This document shows positions 53,038 through 61,309 of a stretch of DNA of 64,000 bases, one piece after another; position 1 is the stretch's first letter; each line of letters opens with the position of its first letter. The position numbers and the translations under genes are program-made. The notes under the pieces were generated by a model. It was not told where the DNA came from and made no database searches. It was given only the letters and a program-made list of their open reading frames with translations. Source of the stretch: JBEBVQ01 sp037190845 (GTDB lineage Bacteria; Bacteroidota; Bacteroidia; Chitinophagales; Chitinophagaceae); assembly GCA_037190845.1 (NCBI GenBank), contig JBBCJI010000017.1, forward strand, positions 1 to 64,000. The letters run 5' to 3'.

Positions 53038-54560
53038 TTTAAGCCATCGTTTTTCTCCGGGCGCATCTGGGGGAAGAGTAGTACATCCTGAATTGAATGT
53101 TGTCCGGTCAGCAGCATGGCCAGGCGTTCGATCCCGATGCCGATGCCCGCAGTGGGCGGCATCCCGTATTCCAAAGCACGGAGGAAATCGTGGTCGATAA
53201 ACATAGCCTCATCGTCTCCGCGCTCCAATAACGCTGCCTGAGCCTCAAACCGTTCCCGCTGATCTATCGGGTCGTTCAACTCACTGTATGCATTGGCGAT
53301 TTCTTTCCCGTTGATCATCAGCTCGAAACGTTCTACCAGTCCGGGTTTGTCCCGGTGCTTTTTGGTGAGCGGACTCATCTCTACAGGGTAATCAATGATG
53401 AAGGTGGGCTGGATATAATGAGATTCGCATTTTTCGCCGAATATGGTATCTATAAGTTTGGCCTTACCCATGGTGTTGTCCGTTTCCAGATGCAATTGGC
53501 GGCAGACATTACGCAACTCATCTTCTTCCATACCGCTGATGTCTATGCCGGTATGTTCCCTGATAGCATCATAGATGGATACACGGGCAAATGGCGCTTT
53601 GAAGTTGATCAGGTTGCCGTCGATGGTTGTTTCAGTGCTGCCATTCGTGGCGATGGCCGTTTGCTCCAGCATCTGTTCCGTAATCTCCATCATCCAGAGA
53701 TAATCTTTATAGGCGGTGTAAAATTCCAGTATGGTAAACTCCGGATTATGGGTACGGTCCATACCTTCATTCCGGAAGTTGCGGCTGAATTCATATACCC
53801 AGTCAAAACCGCCTACCAGCAGGCGTTTCAGGTAGAGCTCATTGGCTATGCGCATATACAACGGGATGTCCAGCGCATTGTGGTGCGTGATAAAGGGACG
53901 TGCGATCGCGCCGCCGGGAATGCTTTGCAGCACAGGGGTATCTACTTCCAGCGCTCCGCGTTCGTTGAGGAAAGAACGGATTGCATTCTTCATTTTGGTG
54001 ATCTTCACAAATGTGTCGCGTACACCGGGGTTTACGATCAGGTCAGCATAACGCTGGCGATAACGGAATTCGGGATCACCCACAGCGTCAAATACTTCCC
54101 CGTCTTTTTCCTTTACAACGGGAAGTGGCCGGAGGGCTTTGCTCAGCAGGGTAAAAGAGGTGACGTGCACGGAAGTCTCGCCTGTTTTGGTTGTGAAGAC
54201 ATACCCCCGCACACCAATAATATCACCCAGGTCAATCAGCTTTTTCCATACGGTGTTAAACAGCGTTTTGTCTTCGTCCGGGCAGAGGTCGTCCCGTTTG
54301 AGGTAAAGCTGTATTCGTCCGCTGCTGTCCTGCAATACGGCGAAATTGGCCTTGCCCATGTCGCGCACCATCATAATGCGCCCGGCAAGGGAAACGGATT
54401 GATAACTGTCTGCCGTCGCTTCGCTGAAGCCGGATTTGATGCCGGCGGCCATGTGCGTTACTTCATACAAGGGGGCAGGATAGGGATCTATACCCAGTGT
54501 CTGCAGCTCTTTCAGTTTTTCTCTGCGTATTACTTCCTGTTCGCTGAGTGTTGTTTGCAT
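53034..54560 (-). CDS. lysS: Lysyl-tRNA synthetase, class II
   Basis: 508 aa, usual length. An N-terminal OB-fold anticodon-binding domain (about 55-150; VSLAGRIMMVRDMGKANFAVLQD) is followed by the class II core. Motif 2 is FRNEGMDRTHNPEFT and motif 3 is GIGIGIERLAMLLTG. YEFSRNFRNEG and the lysine-pocket residues are present. It charges tRNA-Lys in the cytoplasm. A full -7 box (TACTTTTG, 54617-54624) lies about 57 nt upstream. Confidence 0.96.
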   Translation of the reverse strand: MQTTLSEQEVIRREKLKELQTLGIDPYPAPLYEVTHMAAGIKSGFSEATADSYQSVSLAGRIMMVRDMGKANFAVLQDSSGRIQLYLKRDDLCPDEDKTLFNTVWKKLIDLGDIIGVRGYVFTTKTGETSVHVTSFTLLSKALRPLPVVKEKDGEVFDAVGDPEFRYRQRYADLIVNPGVRDTFVKITKMKNAIRSFLNERGALEVDTPVLQSIPGGAIARPFITHHNALDIPLYMRIANELYLKRLLVGGFDWVYEFSRNFRNEGMDRTHNPEFTILEFYTAYKDYLWMMEITEQMLEQTAIATNGSTETTIDGNLINFKAPFARVSIYDAIREHTGIDISGMEEDELRNVCRQLHLETDNTMGKAKLIDTIFGEKCESHYIQPTFIIDYPVEMSPLTKKHRDKPGLVERFELMINGKEIANAYSELNDPIDQRERFEAQAALLERGDDEAMFIDHDFLRALEYGMPPTAGIGIGIERLAMLLTGQHSIQDVLLFPQMRPEKNDGLN

Positions 54561-54616
54561 AATTCTGATGCCGGGTGATACCGGTTTATACGATGTTATA
54601 TAAATAAAATAAACTG

Positions 54617-54624
54617 CAAAAGTA
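54617..54624 (-). promoter_or_regulatory. -7 box of lysS
   Basis: TACTTTTG on the minus strand matches TAnnTTTG; leader about 50 nt. No TTG at -33. Confidence 0.5.
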
Positions 54625-54677
54625 AGCAGAGGAAATGTAATAGGGAATATTGTTTTATGAAATATGCCGGAAGCAGA

Positions 54678-55742
54678 TCACATTGCCGTCTGAAGCGTTG
54701 GTGTAACTGGAATTTTCCGGACCCTGCTTTTGAGAAAGGCGATCACTTCTTCATCGGACTGGAACCGGTCTCCGATATTCACGAAGTGGCGTGCCAGCAG
54801 ATCGTATCGCTTGCCCATCAGCCAGATGAAGACGTGCAGGAAGTGAATGCCGTCGAAGACGATCGCGTTGTTTTTGATATACTGATCAATTGTCTTCCGG
54901 AAGAATAGCGGATGTTCTGTCCAGTGCATGGTCTGCTTCTGGTGGTGGGAGATATGGTAGCCGTCGTTCCAGCATTTATGATTGTACTTGGTATTGATGC
55001 AGGTGATGCTGTTCCTGAACGGGTTGCCCGGATCGGCAGGGTCGATAAAGGAGTGCTGCGCCCAGTTGCCCATCATGGCGATCAGCCGGTAGAGGAAGAA
55101 TGGGATGATGAATACCACCAGCGTAGCCGGCCAGTTGATAAAGCACATGCCTACACAAAACAGGATAAAGAGCAACTCGCCGCGTACGGAACGATAAAGC
55201 AGACGCTTCCTTTTTTTGCGGAAGAAATAAGCGCATAAATGATAAATGCCTGCAAAGAGGAATACAACGAAGTAATGGAAGAATCCTCTCAGAGAATCAC
55301 GCTGATAAGGCATTGTGGTGCTTTCATCGTCTTCCAGGTTGTTTTCCGCATGGTGCATGCCGATGTGGTGGGTATAGTAGGTTTCGGGAGAATGCCCGAA
55401 CAGTGGCGCGATCACCCAGGGCAGGTAATGATTCATGAAATCATATTCCTTCTTAAAGAATGTCCGGTGGCTGGTGCAGTGGAGCATCAGTCCGAAAGGT
55501 CCTTTAAAAGCAAAATTATTCAGATATTGATACCCGATGGCCGCCGCCGCCCATGCCCAGCCTGTGACAAACGGCATATATAGCAGGATGGCAAGCGGTA
55601 TCAGCGTCAGACTGATCTGCAGCGTAAGGTAAGCAAACGGAAGGTCCCGCTCATCCCGGATAAACCGTAGAAAAAAGCGATCGGTGGCATTGTGGGGTGA
55701 TGATTGAAAGACAGGATCTGTAACCGGCCCTAAAGGTTTCAT
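54678..55742 (-). CDS. Membrane fatty-acid desaturase family protein
   Basis: 354 aa with about four to five TM helices. Three histidine boxes are visible: HCTSHR (88-93), HHIGMHH (125-131) and HISHH (263-267), the di-iron site of membrane desaturases/hydroxylases. It would introduce a double bond or hydroxyl into an acyl chain or related lipid at the inner membrane. Regiospecificity cannot be told. Between this gene and trxA lies a trxA terminator and an inverted repeat. Confidence 0.88.
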   Translation of the reverse strand: MKPLGPVTDPVFQSSPHNATDRFFLRFIRDERDLPFAYLTLQISLTLIPLAILLYMPFVTGWAWAAAAIGYQYLNNFAFKGPFGLMLHCTSHRTFFKKEYDFMNHYLPWVIAPLFGHSPETYYTHHIGMHHAENNLEDDESTTMPYQRDSLRGFFHYFVVFLFAGIYHLCAYFFRKKRKRLLYRSVRGELLFILFCVGMCFINWPATLVVFIIPFFLYRLIAMMGNWAQHSFIDPADPGNPFRNSITCINTKYNHKCWNDGYHISHHQKQTMHWTEHPLFFRKTIDQYIKNNAIVFDGIHFLHVFIWLMGKRYDLLARHFVNIGDRFQSDEEVIAFLKSRVRKIPVTPTLQTAM

Positions 55743-55845
55743 GAGATTACTTATCGTTTATACCCGGTGAAAAGTACGATAATAAATCCGATTGAAAAAT
55801 AAAAACATTCAGACTATTGAAGGATTATGATCTATATTTTTTAAT

Positions 55846-55905
55846 GTGGCAAATGTGTTGAATGATGTAGTGGATATATTCGTCATATTCAACACGCATG
55901 TCTGC
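55846..55905. repeat. Imperfect inverted repeat
   Basis: GTGTTGAAT (near 55855) faces ATTCAACAC (near 55887) with extra matches outside. It resembles the string at 29864-29923 and lies in the 306-bp space between trxA and the desaturase gene, which otherwise holds only the trxA terminator. Confidence 0.45.
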
Positions 55906-55940
55906 TTAAAGCTTGAATATTGAACAGGTGATCAGGGTTA

Positions 55941-55975
55941 ATAAAAAAATAAGACCGGTATAATAAACCGGTCTT
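55941..55975 (-). terminator. Rho-independent terminator of trxA
   Basis: On the minus strand AAGACCGGT pairs with ACCGGTCTT (55967-55975 and 55951-55959) and is followed by ATTTTTTTA. Stem and T-run are both present, 74 bp past the trxA stop. Confidence 0.85.
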
Positions 55976-56048
55976 AATGAGCATGAGTATGGATTTACGC
56001 CCCCCTTTGCAGTAATCCAAAACTCATGATCGGGACAGCAGCACAGGT

Positions 56049-56366
56049 TTAGATATGCTGCTGTATTTTCTTCTCGAAAGCAGATTTGGGGGCAAGTCCT
56101 ACCTGCTTGTCTACTACCTGTCCGTTTTTCAGAAACAGTACGCAGGGGATATTGGTAATGCCATAATTCACGCTTACATTCGGATTTTCATCTACGTTGA
56201 TTTTTCCTACGTTGATTTTTCCTTCATATTCTTTTGACAAAGCATCAATTGTCGGGCCAAGTGCCAGGCAAGGGCCACACCAGGGGGCCCAGAAATCAAC
56301 CACGGTAAGTTTGTCGGAATTAATCACTTCTGTTTCGAAATTTGCATCAGTGAAAACGGCTGCCAT
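56049..56366 (-). CDS. trxA: Thioredoxin
   Basis: 105 aa, usual length. Active site WAPWCGPC (Cys30, Cys33), buried Asp24 and cis-Pro74. The residue after the cis-proline is Cys75 (TNIPCVLF) where most thioredoxins have Thr; this third cysteine is close to the active site. It reduces protein disulphides in the cytoplasm; no signal peptide. It has a complete promoter (56398-56429) and terminator (55941-55975), so it is a single-gene unit. Confidence 0.95.
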   Translation of the reverse strand: MAAVFTDANFETEVINSDKLTVVDFWAPWCGPCLALGPTIDALSKEYEGKINVGKINVDENPNVSVNYGITNIPCVLFLKNGQVVDKQVGLAPKSAFEKKIQQHI

Positions 56367-56397
56367 TTTATACAGTTTATTTGGTTATACTAAGAAT

Positions 56398-56429
56398 CAA
56401 AGGTAACATCATTTATTCGTTTGTAGCAA
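56398..56429 (-). promoter_or_regulatory. Complete promoter of trxA
   Basis: On the minus strand: -33 TTG (56427-56429), a 21-bp spacer and -7 TACCTTTG (56398-56405). Best-formed promoter seen in the window; leader about 25-30 nt. Confidence 0.75.
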
Positions 56430-56507
56430 ATAAAGGATACTTATGACGTCATAAAAAATGAACGCCTGTTCTAAATTTTAGGGTTTCGTTATGTTTTACA
56501 CATTAAT

Positions 56508-56551
56508 GACACCCGTAGAGACGCAATGCATTGCGTCTCTACGGGTGTCAT
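56508..56551. repeat. GTAGAGACGCA hairpin element, second copy
   Basis: TGACACCCGTAGAGACGCA pairs perfectly with its reverse complement around the ATGCAT centre. The inner 11 bp equal those at 44661-44704; the outer 8 bp (TGACACCC) differ but are still fully paired. It lies between the divergent trxA and miaB genes, so it is not simply a terminator. Confidence 0.75.
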
Positions 56552-56573
56552 CCGAAAACCATCCATAATTACA

Positions 56574-56581
56574 TACCTTTG
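56574..56581 (+). promoter_or_regulatory. -7 box of miaB
   Basis: TACCTTTG, a perfect match, 24 bp before ATG 56605. The -33 position falls at the edge of the hairpin ending at 56551 and has no TTG. Confidence 0.5.
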
Positions 56582-56604
56582 TTTGTTTATCTTTACCTGT
56601 AATT

Positions 56605-58029
56605 ATGGCAGAAGTGCTGGAAAAAGTTATTGAGGAACATCGGCAGGGAGAAGCTTTTGCGCCCTTTGCCCAGGATCCTAATAAATACAAGAAGAAATTC
56701 TACATAGAGAGCTATGGCTGTCAGATGAATTTTAGCGACAGTGAAATTGTGGCCTCTATTCTTCAGGAGCAGGGTTACGGCGCTACGCGGAATTTTGAAG
56801 AGGCCAGCCTTGTCCTGATTAATACATGCTCTATCCGTGAAAAAGCAGAGCAGACGGTAAGGAACCGTCTCCAGGCTTTCCGTAAGGTGAAAGAACAGAA
56901 TCCGGGCATGATGGTGGGCGTGCTGGGATGTATGGCCGAGCGGCTCAAAGCTAAATTCCTCGAAGAAGAAAAACTGGTGGATATTGTGGTTGGTCCGGAT
57001 GCATACCGCAGCCTGCCAGGGTTGGTTACAGAGGCTGAAGGCGGCCAGAAAAGTGTAAACGTACTGTTGAGCCGTGAAGAAACGTATGCAGATATTGCGC
57101 CTGTCCGTCTTGATAGTAACGGTGTTACGGCTTTTGTGAGCATTATGCGCGGCTGTAATAACATGTGCACCTTTTGTGTAGTCCCCTTTACCCGCGGTCG
57201 TGAAAGGAGTCGCGATGCCGTCAGCATTGTGGCAGAGTGCCGTAGTCTGTTCGAAAGCGGATTCCGGGAAGTAACACTGTTGGGGCAGAATGTGGATAGT
57301 TATCATTATACACCGGCCGCTGCCAACACGGACGAAGCGGTAACATTTGCCCGGCTGCTCGAAATGGTGGCGCAGATATCACCTTTTCTGCGTGTCCGTT
57401 TCAGTACTTCGCATCCCAAGGATATTACGGATGATGTGCTGCATACCATGGCGGCCTATGAAAATATCTGCAAGTACATCCACCTCCCGGTACAAAGCGG
57501 GAATACGCGTGTCCTGCAACTAATGAACCGTACCTATACCCGCGAGTGGTATCTGGCACGTGTAAAACGCATCCGCGAGATCATGCCGGATTGCGGGCTG
57601 AGTACCGATATTATTACCGGTTTTTGTACGGAAACGGAAGAGGAGCACCAGGACACACTGGATGTGATGGAACAATCCCGTTTTGATATGGCTTACATGT
57701 TTGCTTATAGCGAACGTCCGGGTACACTGGCAGCACGTCGTTATCAGGATGATGTGCCGGAAGATGTGAAAAAAAGAAGGCTCGAAGAGGTAATCTCATT
57801 GCAGGGCCGTCATTCAAAGGAGAGTTATAAGAACGATATTGGTAAGGTGTTCCGCGTGCTGATAGAGGGTGAGAGTAAGCGAAGTGATCAGCGTTGGAGC
57901 GGCCGCAATAGCCAGAATAAAATGGTGGTATTCCCCAAAGATGGGCATGATCTGAAGAAGGGTGATTATGTGGATGTGCGGATCGAAGATGCGACACAGG
58001 CGACACTGCTGGGGACGATTGTAATTTGA
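56605..58029 (+). CDS. miaB: tRNA-2-methylthio-N6-dimethylallyladenosine synthase
   Basis: 474 aa. N-terminal UPF0004 domain with the first Fe-S cysteines (ESYGCQMNFSDSE, LINTCSIREKAE, GVLGCMAERLK). The radical SAM motif is CNNMCTFC (Cys184, Cys188, Cys191). A C-terminal TRAM domain (about 405-474, VLIEGESKRSDQRWSGR) binds tRNA. It methylthiolates i6A37 of tRNAs reading UNN codons. It is the first gene of a run with a sigma-54 activator, lptE and secG. Confidence 0.95.
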   Translation: MAEVLEKVIEEHRQGEAFAPFAQDPNKYKKKFYIESYGCQMNFSDSEIVASILQEQGYGATRNFEEASLVLINTCSIREKAEQTVRNRLQAFRKVKEQNPGMMVGVLGCMAERLKAKFLEEEKLVDIVVGPDAYRSLPGLVTEAEGGQKSVNVLLSREETYADIAPVRLDSNGVTAFVSIMRGCNNMCTFCVVPFTRGRERSRDAVSIVAECRSLFESGFREVTLLGQNVDSYHYTPAAANTDEAVTFARLLEMVAQISPFLRVRFSTSHPKDITDDVLHTMAAYENICKYIHLPVQSGNTRVLQLMNRTYTREWYLARVKRIREIMPDCGLSTDIITGFCTETEEEHQDTLDVMEQSRFDMAYMFAYSERPGTLAARRYQDDVPEDVKKRRLEEVISLQGRHSKESYKNDIGKVFRVLIEGESKRSDQRWSGRNSQNKMVVFPKDGHDLKKGDYVDVRIEDATQATLLGTIVI

Positions 58030-58130
58030 AAATGAGCTAATTTGAAAATTTGAAAATGAGGTGACCGGAGCGATATGTTTCAATATGCCATTTTCAATTG
58101 ACACATTCTCAAATTTTCAAATTAAAAATA
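58024..58130. repeat. Inverted repeat starting at the miaB stop
   Basis: AATTTGAAAATTTG-type words begin with the last codons of miaB and face CTCAAATTTTCAAATT before the sigma-54 activator gene. The same words recur at 59388-59420 behind that gene. Confidence 0.5.
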
Positions 58131-58140
58131 TTTCCTGAAA

Positions 58141-59388
58141 ATGGATATACAAAGCATAAAGAACAGGTTTGGTATTATCGGCAATGCACCCGCGCTGAAT
58201 CACGCGCTCAGCACGGCCGTGCAGGTAGCCACTACGGATCTCACGGTGCTGATCGTAGGGGAAAGCGGCGTGGGTAAGGAGGTATTTTCTCAGATCATCC
58301 ATACGCTTTCCGGACGGAAGCATAATCCGTTTATTGCCGTCAACTGCGGCGCTATACCCGAAGGTACGATAGACAGCGAGCTGTTCGGGCATGAAAAAGG
58401 GGCGTTCACCGGCGCAGTAGACAGCCGAAAAGGTTATTTTGAGACCGTTAACGGGGGGACGATCTTTCTTGATGAGATCGGTGAAATGCCGCTCGGCACA
58501 CAGGCACGCCTGCTGCGTGTCCTTGAGACCGGGGAGTTTATACGCGTCGGCTCATCCAAAGTGCAGAAGACAGACGTAAGGGTGATCGGTGCTACCAATC
58601 GCGATCTGCTTGATTATACCCGGCAGGGGAAATTCCGTGAAGACCTGTATTACCGCCTGAGTACAGTGCCGATCCGTGTGCCGTCGCTGCGCGACCGTCC
58701 GGAAGATATACCACTCCTCTTTCGCAAGTTTGCTTCTGATTTTGCCGAGCGTTACCGTACCCAATCTGTACAACTCGACGCCGGTGCGTTGCAGTTGCTG
58801 GTCAGTTATGGCTGGAGGGGGAATGTACGTGAACTGAAGAATATTGCCGAGCAGGTATCTGTGTTGTCTCAGGATAAAAACATCACGGCGGATGCGCTGA
58901 GCCGTTTTCTTCCCGGCAATGACGGCTCCCGGAGCCTGGCGTTGCGGCCACCCGGCCAGGTTGTTGCCGGGGGCCATGCAGAGGAGTTTACTACTACCGA
59001 GCGTGATATATTGTACAAACTGTTTTTTGATCTGAAGAAAGATATTAATGATCTGAAGCAGATGATGTTTGAGATGGCTCATGGCAAAGGATTCGCTCCT
59101 GTATCTCCGATGGTTGATAACAACCTGCTGCCTGTGTATAATAATGCAGCCGAACCAACTGCTCCGGTTTACGGAAGCAGTGCAACGCCGTTTGTGATAC
59201 AGCCGCATGATACAGTAGATCATCATGAGGATGTGGAAGAATCGCTGATGCTTGCCGACCGGGAGAAAGAATTTATTATCAAGGCTCTGAAAAAACATAA
59301 AAGCCGGCGCAGGGATGCTGCTAATGAACTTGGTATCTCTGAGCGGACGTTGTACCGGAAAATTAAAGAGTACGGGATTGATGAGTGA
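58141..59388 (+). CDS. Sigma-54-dependent transcriptional activator without a sensor domain
   Basis: 415 aa. The AAA+ domain starts almost at the N-terminus: Walker A GESGVGKE (40-47), GAFTGA loop (87-92) contacting sigma-54, Walker B GGTIFLDEIGEMP and the R-finger region DLYYRLSTVPIRVPSLRDR. A variable linker (about 265-365) precedes a Fis-type HTH (DAANELGISERTLYRKIKEYG). There is no receiver, GAF or PAS domain, so activity must be set by abundance, a partner protein or the linker. It lies between miaB and lptE; envelope genes may be targets (inference). Confidence 0.92.
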   Translation: MDIQSIKNRFGIIGNAPALNHALSTAVQVATTDLTVLIVGESGVGKEVFSQIIHTLSGRKHNPFIAVNCGAIPEGTIDSELFGHEKGAFTGAVDSRKGYFETVNGGTIFLDEIGEMPLGTQARLLRVLETGEFIRVGSSKVQKTDVRVIGATNRDLLDYTRQGKFREDLYYRLSTVPIRVPSLRDRPEDIPLLFRKFASDFAERYRTQSVQLDAGALQLLVSYGWRGNVRELKNIAEQVSVLSQDKNITADALSRFLPGNDGSRSLALRPPGQVVAGGHAEEFTTTERDILYKLFFDLKKDINDLKQMMFEMAHGKGFAPVSPMVDNNLLPVYNNAAEPTAPVYGSSATPFVIQPHDTVDHHEDVEESLMLADREKEFIIKALKKHKSRRRDAANELGISERTLYRKIKEYGIDE

Positions 59389-59494
59389 ATTTGAAGATTT
59401 GAAAATGAGCTAATTTGAAAATGTGTTCAATGTGACGAATGTGTTTTCCCTGATTAACCACGTTTACTGCATTAACCACATTTTAAGCCTAATC

Positions 59495-60004
59495 ATGAAG
59501 TCCTTGAAGTATACTTTTTCATCCATATTGTTTTGTTGCTGCGTCCTGCTATCGGGCTGCGGTGTTTATAGCTTTACCGGGGCCTCCATAGAAGGAAAGA
59601 CGATCAATATCCGCGTGTTGGAAAACCGTGCCCGTAACGTAGTGCCAGCACTCAGTGCTTCGCTGACTGACAAGGTACGCAGCCGCATTCTCTCGCAGAC
59701 CGGGCTGGCGCCGGTTACTACTGAAGATGCGGATTATGAAATATCCGGTTCGATTACCGCATATGATGTAACGGTTACCGGGGTGCAGAATACCCAGCAG
59801 GCGACACAAAACCGGCTTACCATCACGGTTAATATTACGTTTAAAAACAGGCTGGATGAGAAGGCGGGATTCAAGCAGGTTTTTTCAAGATTTGCAGATT
59901 TTCCTGCATCGCAGACGGTCCAGAACGTGGAGACGGCCCTGATCAATACGATTGGTGAACAACTGGCAGACGATATTTTTAATAAGGCATTTGTAAACTG
60001 GTGA
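59495..60004 (+). CDS. lptE: LptE-like LPS-assembly lipoprotein
   Basis: 169 aa from ATG 59495; a longer frame from 59423 would hide the signal. The lipobox LLSGC gives lipidated Cys22, followed by GVYSFTGASIEGKTINIRVLEN, the typical start of Bacteroidota LptE. A TDKVRSRILSQTGL segment and two beta-strand pairs follow. It plugs the LptD barrel at the outer membrane; lptD is at 1090-3846. Located between the sigma-54 activator and a TPR-like gene. Confidence 0.87.
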   Translation: MKSLKYTFSSILFCCCVLLSGCGVYSFTGASIEGKTINIRVLENRARNVVPALSASLTDKVRSRILSQTGLAPVTTEDADYEISGSITAYDVTVTGVQNTQQATQNRLTITVNITFKNRLDEKAGFKQVFSRFADFPASQTVQNVETALINTIGEQLADDIFNKAFVNW

Positions 60005-60049
60005 CAAATAGTTATAAGTTATGAATGATGAGTTGTTAATTTTAACGAT

Positions 60050-60093
60050 CAATTTAATTAGCTAATCAGCATATTAGCTAATCGGCTAATTAA
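60050..60093. repeat. ATTAGCTAAT-family palindrome
   Basis: TTAATTAGCTAATCAGC faces GCTAATCGGCTAATTAA around ATATTA, nearly perfect. It lies between lptE and the next gene on the same strand, so it is not a simple transcript end. Confidence 0.6.
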
Positions 60094-60126
60094 AACGATC
60101 CATTCTCAACTTTCAATTTTTGATTG

Positions 60127-60945
60127 ATGGTTCATGCAGACAAGATACATAAATGGCTTTCCCGCCCGGATACATATGGGGAAGCAGATGCACCGGCGGT
60201 AGCCGCGCTGGTGGAGAAATATCCTTATTTCATTCCCGGCCGTTATCTGCAGGTAATACAGGCAGGCAGCAGGGAGGCGTTTACACCTGCCGCATTGAGC
60301 CGGATGCATCTGTTTACAGGTAACTGGCTGTTGTATTACCGGATGATGCAGGAGGAAACGGATCGTATACCACTTCCCAACGCTGCTGAGGCGACTGAAC
60401 GCTCCGTACAGCAGGATACTGTTGCCAATGCCGTTGTGTCTGCTGCAGATGAAAAAGAGCTTGCAGCAGAGCCATTGATAACACCGGTCTATGCGGAAGA
60501 TTATTTCTTACATCAGGGTATCCGGATTCCGGACGAAATACCGCATGAGCCGCCGGTCATTGCCCCGGAAGATGAAAAGGATAAGTCGCTCATGGTTGTT
60601 ATGAGCTTCAGTGAATGGCTATCATATTTTAAGGCCAAAACAGAAAAGGAGCGCCAGGAGGCAGATGGCAGGAAGGCGCTTAAGACCATGTGGCAGAAAG
60701 AAAAACTGGCGGCGGCGCTGGAAGATGAAACGGATGAGATTCCGGATGATGTGTTTAATATGGCGGTTAACTCCATCAGCCGTGAGGAAGACCTTATTAG
60801 TGAATCGCTTGCGGAAATACTGGTACGCCAGGGGAAGTATGATAAGGCGATCGATATGTATCGTAAATTAAGTTTGCATAATCCTCAAAAAAATGCTTAC
60901 TTTGCCGCCCGGATTGAAAAAATTCAAAAAGAGAAAAAATTATGA
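60127..60945 (+). CDS. Conserved protein with C-terminal TPR-like unit
   Basis: 272 aa from ATG 60127 (a TTG precedes it). Residues 1-70 are helical (KIHKWLSRPDTYG, VAALVEKYPYFIPGRYLQ), the middle is acidic and Pro-rich, and residues 170-272 carry Lys/Glu-rich helices ending in one TPR-like repeat (VRQGKYDKAIDMYRKLSLHNPQ). No signal peptide. Function unknown. Its stop overlaps the secG start by 4 bp (ATGA), and it follows lptE, suggesting a link to envelope or secretion. Confidence 0.78.
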   Translation: MVHADKIHKWLSRPDTYGEADAPAVAALVEKYPYFIPGRYLQVIQAGSREAFTPAALSRMHLFTGNWLLYYRMMQEETDRIPLPNAAEATERSVQQDTVANAVVSAADEKELAAEPLITPVYAEDYFLHQGIRIPDEIPHEPPVIAPEDEKDKSLMVVMSFSEWLSYFKAKTEKERQEADGRKALKTMWQKEKLAAALEDETDEIPDDVFNMAVNSISREEDLISESLAEILVRQGKYDKAIDMYRKLSLHNPQKNAYFAARIEKIQKEKKL

Positions 60946-61253
60946 TTATCCTTATAACAATACTCATTATACTGGCATCATTTGTTTTAGGATTTTTTAT
61001 CCTGATACAAAATCCCAAAGGCGGCGGCCTTTCAGGTTCATTTGGGAGCCTGGGGGCCCAGGTAATGGGGGTAAAGCAGTCTTCTGATGCTATGGAAAAA
61101 GGGACATGGACGGCTATGGGTGTGATTGCCGGTTTGTGTCTTATTGCTATTATGTTTTACGAAAAACCGCAGAAGCCTGCTTCACTTAATCAGCCCGCCC
61201 AGCAGAGCGCGCCCGCTCAGCAGCAGGCACCTCAGGGAGCGCCGGTTCAATGA
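60942..61253 (+). CDS. secG: Preprotein translocase subunit SecG
   Basis: 103 aa with two TM helices (1-22 and about 52-72) joined by the SecG loop LIQNPKGGGLSGSFG...GVKQSSDAMEKGTW, and a Gln/Pro/Ala-rich tail. Small inner-membrane partner of SecYEG. Translation is coupled to the upstream gene by ATGA. Confidence 0.92.
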   Translation: MIILITILIILASFVLGFFILIQNPKGGGLSGSFGSLGAQVMGVKQSSDAMEKGTWTAMGVIAGLCLIAIMFYEKPQKPASLNQPAQQSAPAQQQAPQGAPVQ

Positions 61254-61261
61254 TAAAGGGA

Positions 61262-61305
61262 TGAGTTATGAATGATGAGTTATGATTCATCATTCATAAC
61301 TCATC
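61262..61305. terminator. Perfect 18-bp inverted repeat between convergent genes
   Basis: ATGAGTTATGAATGATGA (61262-61279) pairs perfectly with 61288-61305. It sits between secG (+) and a membrane-protein gene (-), where a two-way transcript end is expected. A relative lies at 60018-60036 behind lptE. Confidence 0.55.
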
Positions 61306-61309
61306 ATTC

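Noticed and set aside
53355..54578. 407-codon frame opposite lysS
   Set aside because: It mirrors the conserved lysS coding sequence; length comes from codon bias, with no domain signs of its own.
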